A stretch of 64,000 nucleotides of DNA from Mycolicibacterium canariasense (lineage in GTDB: Bacteria > Actinomycetota > Actinomycetes > Mycobacteriales > Mycobacteriaceae). A program made the translations under genes and the position numbers. The stretch lies in assembly GCF_002101555.1 (NCBI RefSeq), contig NZ_LQOL01000042.1, positions 124,001 to 188,000 of the forward strand. Direction: 5' to 3'. The notes under the pieces were generated by a model that was given only the letters and a program-made list of their open reading frames with translations, did no database searches and was not told the DNA's origin. Of the stretch, positions 17,197 to 25,006 are shown one piece after another; within the stretch, counting starts at the first letter, position 1; every line of letters starts with the position of its first letter.

Positions 17197-18388
17197 CCGC
17201 CGCCCCCTGCTCGGCGCCGTCGCCGAATTGGTCAACGCGACCAACGCCTTCACCCCGCTGACCCGTCATGGCTACCCTGCGATCGGGGTGTTCGCCTTCG
17301 GCTGGCCCACTTCGGAGAACGCGCCCCTGGTGATCGCCGGATCGGCGCTCGGTGCGCTGCGACGCGCGCTGCGCGGCGAGTACCGATCGACCTCGGGACG
17401 GATTTCATTGCTGCTCAAGGTTGTTTCGTGGGTACTGCTGGCGGTGGTGCATCGCCGCGCGGTGACGTCCCGGCCGTATTTCGAAGACCCCCTCAGCGAG
17501 GTGCTCGGCCCGCAGTTCCCTCCGATACCGCCGCGGCCGGGCGGGGTGTGGGCTACCGGCCGGACCCGGCGCCGGTTCGTGGAGAAGACGGTCCGCTACG
17601 GCCCCTACCGCTCCAACGTCGCGGACATCTGGGTGCGCACGGACCTCCCCAAGGACGCGAAAGCGCCGGTGCTGCTGCAGGTCCCCGGCGGGGCATGGAT
17701 GATCGGGATGAACCGGCCGCAGGCCTATCCGCTGATGTCCCAACTGGCCGACCACGGCTGGATCTGCGTGTCCATCGGCTACCGGATCAGCCCGAAGCAC
17801 GCGTGGCCGGCGCACATCGTCGACGTCAAACGCGCGCTGGCGTGGGTGAAGGCCAATATCGGCGCCTACGGCGGTGATCCGGACGCCGTGTACATCACCG
17901 GTGGTTCGGCGGGCGGGCACCTGAGCTCACTGGCGGCGCTGACCCCGAATGATCCGGCGTACCAACCGGGTTTCGAGGACGCCGACACCTCGGTGGCCGG
18001 TGCCGTGCCCATCTACGGGCGCTACGACTGGATCACCGAGGGGTTCCCGGAGCGGCGGCAGTTCGGGTCGGTGCTGGAGCGGCTGATCGTCAAGCTGCCG
18101 TTCACCGACAACCGACAACTGTATCTCGACGCCTCTCCGATCACCCATGTCGGGCCGGAAGCCCCGCCGTTCTTCGTCCTGCACGGTACCCACGACACGC
18201 TGATCCCGGTGGAGGAGGCGCGCGAGTTCGTCGAAAAGTTGCGCGCGGTGTCGCAGGCGCCGGTGATCTACGCCGAGATTCCGTATGCACAGCATGCGTT
18301 CGACGTCTTCGGGTCGGCCCGCGGGCACTACACCGCCTCGGCCGTGGAGCGGTTCCTGGACTGGGCGCGGGCCACCCGCCCCGAGTGA
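17189..18388 (+). CDS. Alpha/beta-hydrolase esterase, LipO-like
   Basis: A 399-residue alpha/beta hydrolase of the hormone-sensitive-lipase/carboxylesterase type. The oxyanion segment is VPGGAWMIG (in place of HGGG), the nucleophile is Ser240 in TGGSAGGHLS, and the triad is probably completed by Asp in GTHDTLIPVEEA and His in PYAQHAFDVFG. A long N-terminal region (residues 1-130) has a hydrophobic stretch near 72-88 that may bind membrane. GTG 17189 is preferred because AGGAG (17177-17181) is 7 nt upstream; it overlaps the fadD12 stop. Place after fadD12 matches M. tuberculosis LipO (Rv1426c). It strongly resembles the LipC-like protein encoded at 23656-24882. Confidence 0.87.
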   Translation: MGNRRPLLGAVAELVNATNAFTPLTRHGYPAIGVFAFGWPTSENAPLVIAGSALGALRRALRGEYRSTSGRISLLLKVVSWVLLAVVHRRAVTSRPYFEDPLSEVLGPQFPPIPPRPGGVWATGRTRRRFVEKTVRYGPYRSNVADIWVRTDLPKDAKAPVLLQVPGGAWMIGMNRPQAYPLMSQLADHGWICVSIGYRISPKHAWPAHIVDVKRALAWVKANIGAYGGDPDAVYITGGSAGGHLSSLAALTPNDPAYQPGFEDADTSVAGAVPIYGRYDWITEGFPERRQFGSVLERLIVKLPFTDNRQLYLDASPITHVGPEAPPFFVLHGTHDTLIPVEEAREFVEKLRAVSQAPVIYAEIPYAQHAFDVFGSARGHYTASAVERFLDWARATRPE

Positions 18389-18427
18389 CGTCCGGGCGCC
18401 CACCGCGGCCACGCGCGCCAGATCACA

Positions 18428-18467
18428 CCCTCCTTGCATGCAAGGTTGCATGCAAGGAGGGTAGGGT
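18428..18467 (+). promoter_or_regulatory. 34-bp perfect palindrome and -10 box before the GntR gene
   Basis: Perfect 16-bp arms, 18428-18443 and 18446-18461, flank a central GG. Each arm ends in TTGCATGCAA, itself a palindrome, so the element holds two copies of that 10-mer 12 bp apart. TAGGGT at 18462-18467 follows directly and ends 8 nt before the GTG at 18476, a likely leaderless start. A GntR/FadR-type dimer or pair of dimers bound here would cover the promoter, so autoregulation is likely. Confidence 0.7.
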
Positions 18468-18475
18468 GGGTCCCC

Positions 18476-19114
18476 GTGAGCGATGGAGACTCCAGCGGGC
18501 AGCGTGCCTACCAGGCCACCAAGGACCAGATCCTGTCCGGTGCGGTACGTGGTGGACAGCTGCTCAGTGAGGTGGAGGTCGCCGCCGCCCTCGGGGTGAG
18601 CCGGACGCCCGTACACGAGGCATTCCTGCGGCTGGCCGCCGAGGATCTGCTGGAACTGCTGCCGCGCCGGGGCGCGGTGGTGGTGCCGGTGCCGCCGCGA
18701 GAAGCCACCGATCTGCTGGAGATGCGTCTGGCGCTGGAGTCGTCGGCGGTGCGCCGCCTGTGCCGGACGTCCGACACCGTCGATGCATTGTTCGCCGAGT
18801 TGACCGACCTGATCAGCGCCCAGCGCGAGGGCGCCGCGGCCGGGGATGAACACCGGTTCGCCGCCGCCGACGACGCCTTCCATCACCGCATCGTCGAGGC
18901 GGCCGGCAACGCGATCGCACAACGCTTCTACGGGTCATTGCGGGACCGGCAGCGCCGGATGATGGCATCGGTGGTGCGCTCCGATACCGCACGCGCGGCG
19001 CGGCTGATCGACGAGCACGCCCGACTGGCCGACGCGGTCCGGCGGCGCGACCTGGGCGAGTTCGAGATGCTGCTGCTGGCACACCTGCAGACGACGTACG
19101 GGGTGGTGCTGTGA
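18476..19114 (+). CDS. GntR-family (FadR/FCD type) regulator
   Basis: A 212-residue regulator with an N-terminal winged helix (YQATKDQILSGAV, VAAALGVSRTPVHEAFLRLA, LLPRRGAVVV) and a C-terminal all-helical FCD domain (about residues 80-205). The FCD metal-binding pattern is visible as Asp/His residues in FAAADDAFHHRIVEAAGN and a late DEHARLADAV. GTG 18476 is chosen because the -10 box lies just upstream; the frame upstream of it runs through the operator. It overlaps the MFS gene at GTGA (19111-19114). I infer that it represses itself and the transporter and responds to an organic acid or the transporter's substrate. Confidence 0.87.
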   Translation: MSDGDSSGQRAYQATKDQILSGAVRGGQLLSEVEVAAALGVSRTPVHEAFLRLAAEDLLELLPRRGAVVVPVPPREATDLLEMRLALESSAVRRLCRTSDTVDALFAELTDLISAQREGAAAGDEHRFAAADDAFHHRIVEAAGNAIAQRFYGSLRDRQRRMMASVVRSDTARAARLIDEHARLADAVRRRDLGEFEMLLLAHLQTTYGVVL

Positions 19115-20439
19115 GCATTGCACCCCCGAGGCGCTCCGGCGCCGACATCAAGCCCCCGAGGCGCTCCGGCGCCGACATCAAGCCCCCGAGGCGCTCCGGC
19201 GCCGACATCAAGCCCCGGAGGCGCTCCGGCGCCGACATCAAACCGTGGCGTGCCGTCGCGCTGGCCGTCTTCTGTATCGGCTGGGGCGGCAACCAGTTCA
19301 CGCCGCTGCTCATCGCGTACGCGCAGCGCTCGGGCTACACCAGGGTGGACGTCGACATCCTGCTCGGTGCCTATGTGCTGGGTCTGGTGCCCGGACTGCT
19401 GATCGCTTCGGCGCTGTCGGACCGGCACGGCCGCCGGCCGGTGATGGTGGCGGGTTTGGTCAGTTCGGCGCTGGGCAGCGTCATCCTGGCCGTCGGCGAC
19501 TACGCGGGTTTCGCGGCACTGTTCGGCGGTCGGCTGCTCAGTGGTTTGGCGGTGGGCATCGCGATGGCCGTGGGCTCGGCCTGGATCACTGAATTATCCC
19601 GTCCGCCTTATGATTCGGCTTCCGCCGGGACCGGTGCCCGCCGGGCGTCGATCTGGCTGTCGCTGGGGCTGGGTATCGGGCCGCTGTGCGCCGGGGTACT
19701 CACCGCCTTCGCCCCACTGCCGTTGGTGCTGACCTACATCGCGCAGGCGCTGCTCTGTGTCGGCGGACTGGTCGTGGTGATCCGGTGCGCGGTGGAGACC
19801 CGGCATGAGCCCAGCGGTGCCGGCGCGTCCCTGGCCAGCCGATTGCGGGTGCCGGCCGCCGCTCATCGCAGATTCCTGCGCGTCGTCGTTCCGATGGCGC
19901 CGTGGATTTTCGGGTCGGCCGCCATCGCCTACGCCATCGTGCCGGCACTGGTCAGTGAGCGGCTCGGGCAGTGGGCGCTGCTGTACACCTCGGGACTGAC
20001 CACGCTGACGCTGGTGTGCGGTGTGCTGGTGCAACCGATCGCGCGCCGACTCGACGACCGATCCAGCGCCCGCGCAGTCGTGGTGTCCATGGTGCTGATG
20101 GCCGCGGGCGTCTTCGCCGCCGTGGCCACCGCGATCACCCGCTCCCCGATCATCGCGCTGGTGGTGGCCATGCTGCTGGGCAGCGCCTACGGCATCGCCA
20201 TCGTGTCGGGTCTGTTGGAGATCCAGCGCATCGCCGAACCCGACGAGCTGGCCGGCATCTCCGGGGTGTACTACTCGCTGGCCTACGTCGGCTTCCTGCT
20301 CCCCGCGGCATTGGCGATGCTGGCGCACTTCTTCAGCTACCCGGTGATGCTGACCGCCGTCGGAATCTTGGCGGCGACGTGCACCCTGGCGTGCGCGTCG
20401 GGCTGGTCCAAGCACCTGGATCCGGTGACGGCGCGGTAG
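19111..20439 (+). CDS. MFS transporter with repeat-encoded N-terminus
   Basis: A 442-residue major-facilitator protein with about twelve membrane helices. The signature loop between helices 2 and 3 reads SDRHGRRPVMVAG. The first membrane helix begins at about residue 47 after a basic tail made of four copies of PPRRSGADIK (the fourth starts PR). The start GTG overlaps the GntR stop by 4 bp, so regulator and pump are translated together. No alternative start lies between the repeats and the first helix, so the repeat should be part of the protein. The substrate is unknown; the pairing suggests uptake or export of the GntR effector. Confidence 0.87.
   Translation: MSIAPPRRSGADIKPPRRSGADIKPPRRSGADIKPRRRSGADIKPWRAVALAVFCIGWGGNQFTPLLIAYAQRSGYTRVDVDILLGAYVLGLVPGLLIASALSDRHGRRPVMVAGLVSSALGSVILAVGDYAGFAALFGGRLLSGLAVGIAMAVGSAWITELSRPPYDSASAGTGARRASIWLSLGLGIGPLCAGVLTAFAPLPLVLTYIAQALLCVGGLVVVIRCAVETRHEPSGAGASLASRLRVPAAAHRRFLRVVVPMAPWIFGSAAIAYAIVPALVSERLGQWALLYTSGLTTLTLVCGVLVQPIARRLDDRSSARAVVVSMVLMAAGVFAAVATAITRSPIIALVVAMLLGSAYGIAIVSGLLEIQRIAEPDELAGISGVYYSLAYVGFLLPAALAMLAHFFSYPVMLTAVGILAATCTLACASGWSKHLDPVTAR
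19123..19242 (+). repeat. Four tandem 30-bp in-frame repeats
   Basis: Units at 19123-19152, 19153-19182, 19183-19212 and 19213-19242. The first three are identical and the fourth differs at two bases (CCCCGG at its start and AAA at its end). Because the unit is a multiple of three, copy-number change would alter only the length of the cytoplasmic tail of the transporter. Each unit adds two Arg and one Lys. Confidence 0.95.
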
Positions 20440-20461
20440 GGCGTACGGTCGACCCCGCCCA

Positions 20462-21385
20462 TCACGTCAGATTGGCCTTCGCCCACTCCTCGGCGGTGAT
20501 GGTGCCGATGCCCCGGGCGGCGTTGTAGGACTGGGCTTTCGGCCAGGCGACGCCGGTGCTCCTGGCGAACACCGCGCGATACTTGCGCATGGTGTCGTCG
20601 GGCTGCCGGCGCAACTGGTCGGCGAGGAATCCCGTCGTCCACACCTGGCGGGTGACGGCCGCTCCGCGCACCCGCTCGACGATGTCGGCCAGTTCCCGAT
20701 AACTGATCGTGTCGCCGGCCAGGTAGACCACCGCATCATGGATCCGGGGTTCGGCGAACACGATATCGGCGGTGAGCACACCGATGTCCTCCGGTGTGGT
20801 GAGGGTGACTTCGTTGTCCCAACTGCCCAGCGCGTGCACGGTATTCGCCGCCAAGTCGACCACGCCGAACGCCGGCTCGAACAGGAAACTGGTGAACATG
20901 CCGGTCGACACGATCACCCATTCGGTGGCGTTCTGACGGCGCAGCAAGTCGCGGACGTCGAGCTGTTCGTCGAACAGGGGCTGGGCGCTGCCGCGGCCGA
21001 TCTCGTCGTAATCGACGCCGAATTGCCATGGGAAATAGCGCGATACGCCCGCGGTGAGGGCGGCTTGGGCGAGTTTGCGCTGCGTGCCCGGGCCGGCCGC
21101 GAAGCCCACGCAGCTGATCACGGTGTGATAGCGCCGCATGACCGCGGCCAGTTCGGCCACGGATGCGGTCGCGACGTCCGCGTGCTCGACGGTGATGCCC
21201 AGCGTGGTCATCTCCTCGGTGCGCGGGTCCGGGGTTGCCGTGGACGGTCGCAACAGCACAGCAATCGATGCGATACCCGGGTCTTCGCTGACACGGCGGT
21301 TGAGCGCGGCGAGCACACTGGCGCCGAGCTCTCCGGTGCCGATGACGAGAATGGCCGGGCGGTTCACGTTCGACGTGGTCGTCAT
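20462..21385 (-). CDS. NmrA/isoflavone-reductase-like NAD(P)-binding protein
   Basis: A 307-residue atypical short-chain dehydrogenase. The Rossmann motif is ILVIGTGELGASVL (residues about 12-25), followed by a VISCVGFAAGPGTQ loop and a PWQFGVDYDEIG segment typical of NmrA/isoflavone-reductase relatives. These proteins are NAD(P)H-dependent reductases or redox sensors; the substrate is not apparent. The ATG at 21385 begins MTTTSNVNRP; longer starts would read through a low-complexity TGTCTC/TGTCGT repeat tract. It converges on the MFS gene with 22 bp between stops. The 180-bp stretch upstream (21386-21565) contains no other gene that I can support. Confidence 0.82.
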   Translation of the reverse strand: MTTTSNVNRPAILVIGTGELGASVLAALNRRVSEDPGIASIAVLLRPSTATPDPRTEEMTTLGITVEHADVATASVAELAAVMRRYHTVISCVGFAAGPGTQRKLAQAALTAGVSRYFPWQFGVDYDEIGRGSAQPLFDEQLDVRDLLRRQNATEWVIVSTGMFTSFLFEPAFGVVDLAANTVHALGSWDNEVTLTTPEDIGVLTADIVFAEPRIHDAVVYLAGDTISYRELADIVERVRGAAVTRQVWTTGFLADQLRRQPDDTMRKYRAVFARSTGVAWPKAQSYNAARGIGTITAEEWAKANLT

Positions 21386-21565
21386 TGTCTCTGTCGTCTC
21401 TGTTTCTGTCGTGGTGACGTCGGCCGGGTGCACGCGCACCCGATCACCGATAGCACCAACGCCGACGCCACCGCGGCCCATCCCTCGGGTGCTACGACGA
21501 CACGGCGGACCGGGTCGAGACCGCGTCGGGCACCATGACCGGCGACGTGCTCGCCCGGCCGGCGT

Positions 21566-22192
21566 TCAGCACAGCGACGTGTGTTGACAGACCACGGCGG
21601 GCGGTGGCGGTGGCGGCGGCGGCGAGACACCGGGCAACGTGTCCGGCATGAGCCAGACCGCGATCGACTGCGGTGCCAGACCGTATCCAGCCGGCGCGGC
21701 CTGCAGTTGCAGCTGGGTCGCGTGCGTATCGGGCTTGATGCGGAAGAACACCCATCCGTCCGCGTCGGCGGTGACCGGCGAGGCCAGCGGTGGCTGCTTG
21801 AGGACAGCGGCCGGGGTGGCCGGAATCTGCTCACCACTGCTGACATACAGCCGGAACCCGCCGTCGGGTCCGATGGTGTCGATCGGCGCGGTGACACCGG
21901 TGATCGACACCTGGATGCCGAGCTCGAGGTCGTCACCGCCGCCCAGGGGCAGCACCGTGAGGTTGTCGGCGTGCGGCGTCACGGTGGCCCCCTTCGCCGT
22001 GAGCGGGGTGCCCAGCGCGGCGGTACCGGGGAAGATCGATACCAGCGCCGGACCGGTGCTGGTGTTGGCCGGCTTGCTCTCGGCCATCGGCGGACTGGCG
22101 GGCCCGTACGAACAGCCGGCCACCATCGACGCCATGATGACCGCGGTCGCGGCGCCGGCGCGCAGCATTATCAGCCGTTCCATGGCAGTCAT
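21566..22192 (-). CDS. Putative lipoprotein with C-terminal polyproline
   Basis: A protein of about 208 residues with a signal peptide and lipobox MVAGC (Cys near residue 27). The mature part looks like a beta-rich extracellular domain and ends in eight consecutive Pro followed by AVVCQHTSLC, with two Cys close to the C-terminus. No family is recognised. The start is ATG 22192 or ATG 22183; neither has a clear Shine-Dalgarno sequence. It lies 23 bp after the WS/DGAT gene on the same strand and may be the last gene of the lipC-WS/DGAT transcript, which would place it at the cell surface near lipid metabolism. Confidence 0.72.
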   Translation of the reverse strand: MTAMERLIMLRAGAATAVIMASMVAGCSYGPASPPMAESKPANTSTGPALVSIFPGTAALGTPLTAKGATVTPHADNLTVLPLGGGDDLELGIQVSITGVTAPIDTIGPDGGFRLYVSSGEQIPATPAAVLKQPPLASPVTADADGWVFFRIKPDTHATQLQLQAAPAGYGLAPQSIAVWLMPDTLPGVSPPPPPPPPAVVCQHTSLC

Positions 22193-22215
22193 TCTGGCGT
22201 ATGCGCAGTGCCGGC

Positions 22216-23631
22216 TCACACCATGGCGGTCTCGATGACCGTCAGACTGTCGGAAATACCTGCCGCACGGCGTATCTCGCGAAAGTCCTGCACCATCGCC
22301 TCGGTGACCTCATGCGGATCGTGCACCGTCGCGGTATCCGACAGCACCGAGATGTTGAGCTGATCCACGTAACTCCACACCGTGATGTTCAGCCCGCTGG
22401 CCGCCGTCAGCGGCCCGACCGAATAGATTTCGGTGACGGTCGCGCCACCCACCTTGCCCTGCTGCCGCGGTCCTGGCACGTTCGAGATGTTCAGATTGAG
22501 CACCTTGTTCTGGCCGTCCTTGTCCGACAACCGCCGGAAAAGCGCCTCGACCGCGGCCGGCGGCACGTACGACGCCCAGCGCGCCACCAGTTCGGGTCCG
22601 ATGAGCTGACTGCTCTCCTTCGCCAGCGCGGCGTCCGCACTGGCCCGCCGCACCCGTTCCAGCGGATCGTCGACGTCCACCGGCAGCGCCATCAACACGC
22701 CGGTGAACCTGTTGCCCGAAATCCGCTCCGGTGAGAAGTCGAAACTCATCGGCACCGAGGCCAGCAGCGGATGATCGGCCTTGCCCTCGTAGCGCAGTTG
22801 CAAGGCCCGCAGCGCCCCCGACGACATGGCCAGCACCATGTCGTTGATGGTGGCGCCCAACATCTTTCCGGTCGACTTGACGTCGGCGAGGGCCAAGGTC
22901 GCGGTGGCGAAGCGACGCTCCGGGGTGAGGACGTGGTTCATGAAACTCGGCGGCGGCGTGAACGGGCGGGTCAGCTTCGGCCCGAACTTGCGATTGCTGC
23001 GGCGAACCCGACCCACCCCGTCGGCGGTGTACTTGATCAGACCGGGCAGCCGGCCGATCTGGCGGAGGTGGTCGGTGAACGCCGAGCGCACCAACTCGGA
23101 CCGGGACGGAGCCGGGTCGGTGGCATACGAATCACGGTCCCGCTGCGGTCCGTCCTGCAGGTCCATGCCGCGGGCCAGCAGATTCGCCGAGGCGACGCCG
23201 TCGGCCAGCGCGTGATGGATCTTGCCGACCACCGCGATGCGCCCGTTCGCGAGCCCCTCGACGAAATACATCTCCCACAGCGGACGGCTGCGGTCCAGCG
23301 GGGTGCTCGCGATCTGGCCGATGGCCTCGTCGAGTTCGCGCCGCCCGCCGGGGGCGGCCACCCGCCAGGGACGGACGTGGTACTCGAGGTCGACATCACA
23401 GTTCTCCCGCCACATCGGGTGGTGGAACTTGAAGGGGATGTCCACCAGCTGATACCGGAACGGGTCCAGCTTGTAGAGCCTGCCGTGCAGGACCTGGCGG
23501 AATTCCTGCACCCCGAACGTGCGGTCGCCGATGTCGTCGAGCGCGATCACCGCGATCTTCAGTGTGTGCATGTGCACATTCGGCGCTTCTGTATAGAGCA
23601 GGAATGCGTCCCACCCACTGAGCCTCTTCAC
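22216..23631 (-). CDS. WS/DGAT-family wax ester/triacylglycerol synthase, Rv0221-like
   Basis: A 471-residue acyltransferase making triacylglycerol or wax esters from acyl-CoA and a diacylglycerol or alcohol. The catalytic HHxxxDG motif is intact: His139-His140, Asp144-Gly145 in KIHHALADGVA. The N-terminus MKRLSGWDAFLLYTE and the C-terminal NLNISNVPGPRQ segment are typical of the family. The start is GTG with a GGGGAGG ribosome-binding sequence upstream. LipC is encoded 24 bp upstream on the same strand, as Rv0220 and Rv0221 are paired in M. tuberculosis. An esterase and an acyltransferase in one operon suggest turnover of storage or envelope lipids. Confidence 0.9.
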   Translation of the reverse strand: MKRLSGWDAFLLYTEAPNVHMHTLKIAVIALDDIGDRTFGVQEFRQVLHGRLYKLDPFRYQLVDIPFKFHHPMWRENCDVDLEYHVRPWRVAAPGGRRELDEAIGQIASTPLDRSRPLWEMYFVEGLANGRIAVVGKIHHALADGVASANLLARGMDLQDGPQRDRDSYATDPAPSRSELVRSAFTDHLRQIGRLPGLIKYTADGVGRVRRSNRKFGPKLTRPFTPPPSFMNHVLTPERRFATATLALADVKSTGKMLGATINDMVLAMSSGALRALQLRYEGKADHPLLASVPMSFDFSPERISGNRFTGVLMALPVDVDDPLERVRRASADAALAKESSQLIGPELVARWASYVPPAAVEALFRRLSDKDGQNKVLNLNISNVPGPRQQGKVGGATVTEIYSVGPLTAASGLNITVWSYVDQLNISVLSDTATVHDPHEVTEAMVQDFREIRRAAGISDSLTVIETAMV

Positions 23632-23655
23632 CGGCGTCCTCCCCGCGTGAGGCGT

Positions 23656-24882
23656 CTATATAACCGCTTTGGCCTGCCTTGTCGGGGAGTTTCGGTGTAT
23701 CTGGTACAGGAACACGCCGATGGCCGTGGCGATCGGCCCCGTCCGGGCGCCGTCGGTCATATCGAAGGCATGCCCGGCCCCGGGCAACTCGATATAACCG
23801 ACCGCGGCGCGGGACGCCCCACGCAGCCGTTCCACGAAGCTGCGGGCCTGCTCCACCGGGATGACCGTGTCACCGCTGCCGTGGATCACCAGGAACGGCG
23901 GTGCATCGCGGTGGATCTGGGCGATCGGCGAGGCCTTGCGGAAGATCTCGGGGTGCCGATCGATCTTGCGCTTGACCACCACGCGTTCCAGGAAGTCGAC
24001 GAAGCGCAGCCGTTCCGTGGTGGAGCGGTCCTCCCAGTCGTAGCGTCCGTAGATCCCGATCACCGCGTCGACCGAGGTGTCCGACCCTTCGGGTAGGTCG
24101 CCCTGCAACTCGGGATCACCGGCGGTCAGCCCGGCCAGCGCGGCCAGATGCCCGCCCGCCGAGCAGCCCGCGATGGCCACGAAGTCCCGATCACCACCGA
24201 ATTTGTCGACATTGGCCCGCGCCCACGCGATCGCCGCCTTGACGTCGTGGATGTGCCGGGGCCACCGGTGGTGCGGGGCCACCCGGTAGTCGATGGACAG
24301 ACACACCCAGCCTTGCGCCGCCAGGTGGGCCATCAGTGCGTAGCCCTGCAGCGTCCGACTGCCGTGCACCCACGCCCCGCCCGGCACGAACAACAGCACC
24401 GGCGCTGGCTCGGACGGCAGATCCTTGGGCCGCCATACGTCCATCAACTGGGTGGGGCTGTCGCCGTAGCGCACCGACGTGCGGTAGACGCTGCGCCGGT
24501 AGGCAACGGTGTTCCACAGCGGCGGCAGCTGTTCGGGCGCGGGAAAGTCGACGGCCGCCAGGTCGGCGGCGGGCACCACCTCGCGCAGCCCGTCGCGGAC
24601 GACGGCGTCGGTCTGGTCGCGCTGTGCTTTGCGGATCGCGGCGCCGCCGGGGGCCATCCAGGCCTTGGCCGACGAGGCGAAGAAGTCCGGCATATGCCGG
24701 AAACCCCACACGCCCATCGCGGCGACCGCACCGAGCGGCTCCAGGCGCTTGCCGACCAGCGGGAGCGAGGCCGAGGCGACGGTCAGCGCCAGCATGTGAT
24801 CGGCGGGGCTGGCGGTCATCATCCACCGCGCGCGGCTCCACATGCTGGGAGTTGGGCGTCGTGGACCGGAAGGTGCCGTCAT
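23656..24882 (-). CDS. lipC: Esterase/lipase LipC
   Basis: A 408-residue alpha/beta hydrolase. The oxyanion segment is FVPGGAWVHG, the nucleophile Ser241 in AGCSAGGHLA, the acid Asp in GSGDTVIPVEQA and the His in GAGHAFDM. The N-terminal 130 residues include a hydrophobic segment (about 35-60) that may anchor it; from recall, M. tuberculosis LipC is a cell-surface esterase of similar length. The ATG at 24882 is supported by TACTCT (24894-24889) ending 6 nt before it, a leaderless layout. It is the first gene of a lipC-WS/DGAT operon and is a paralogue of the LipO-like protein at 17189-18388. Confidence 0.88.
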   Translation of the reverse strand: MTAPSGPRRPTPSMWSRARWMMTASPADHMLALTVASASLPLVGKRLEPLGAVAAMGVWGFRHMPDFFASSAKAWMAPGGAAIRKAQRDQTDAVVRDGLREVVPAADLAAVDFPAPEQLPPLWNTVAYRRSVYRTSVRYGDSPTQLMDVWRPKDLPSEPAPVLLFVPGGAWVHGSRTLQGYALMAHLAAQGWVCLSIDYRVAPHHRWPRHIHDVKAAIAWARANVDKFGGDRDFVAIAGCSAGGHLAALAGLTAGDPELQGDLPEGSDTSVDAVIGIYGRYDWEDRSTTERLRFVDFLERVVVKRKIDRHPEIFRKASPIAQIHRDAPPFLVIHGSGDTVIPVEQARSFVERLRGASRAAVGYIELPGAGHAFDMTDGARTGPIATAIGVFLYQIHRNSPTRQAKAVI

Positions 24883-25006
24883 GGCGCGAGAGTACCCCCG
24901 CGTCGCCGCAGCCAAGCGACAACTTGCCAGACTTGTCTACCCCGGTGCCCGATTGTGAGCTGAGTCACTTTCGTCGGTTTCGGCCGCCGGAGTAACTTCG
25001 CTGATC
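24883..25006. promoter_or_regulatory. Divergent promoter region lipC / tandem-domain fadE
   Basis: Two TAnnnT boxes point in opposite directions: TACTCT on the minus strand at 24894-24889 for lipC, and TAACTT on the plus strand at 24993-24998 for the acyl-CoA dehydrogenase, whose ATG is at 25007. Both would give leaderless mRNAs. A short inverted repeat GTGA-n6-TCAC lies at about 24955-24968, between the two, and could be an operator half-site pair. Confidence 0.45.

Noticed and set aside
19123-19242. CRISPR array or intergenic repeat
   Set aside because: No spacers; units are a multiple of three and lie inside a gene.
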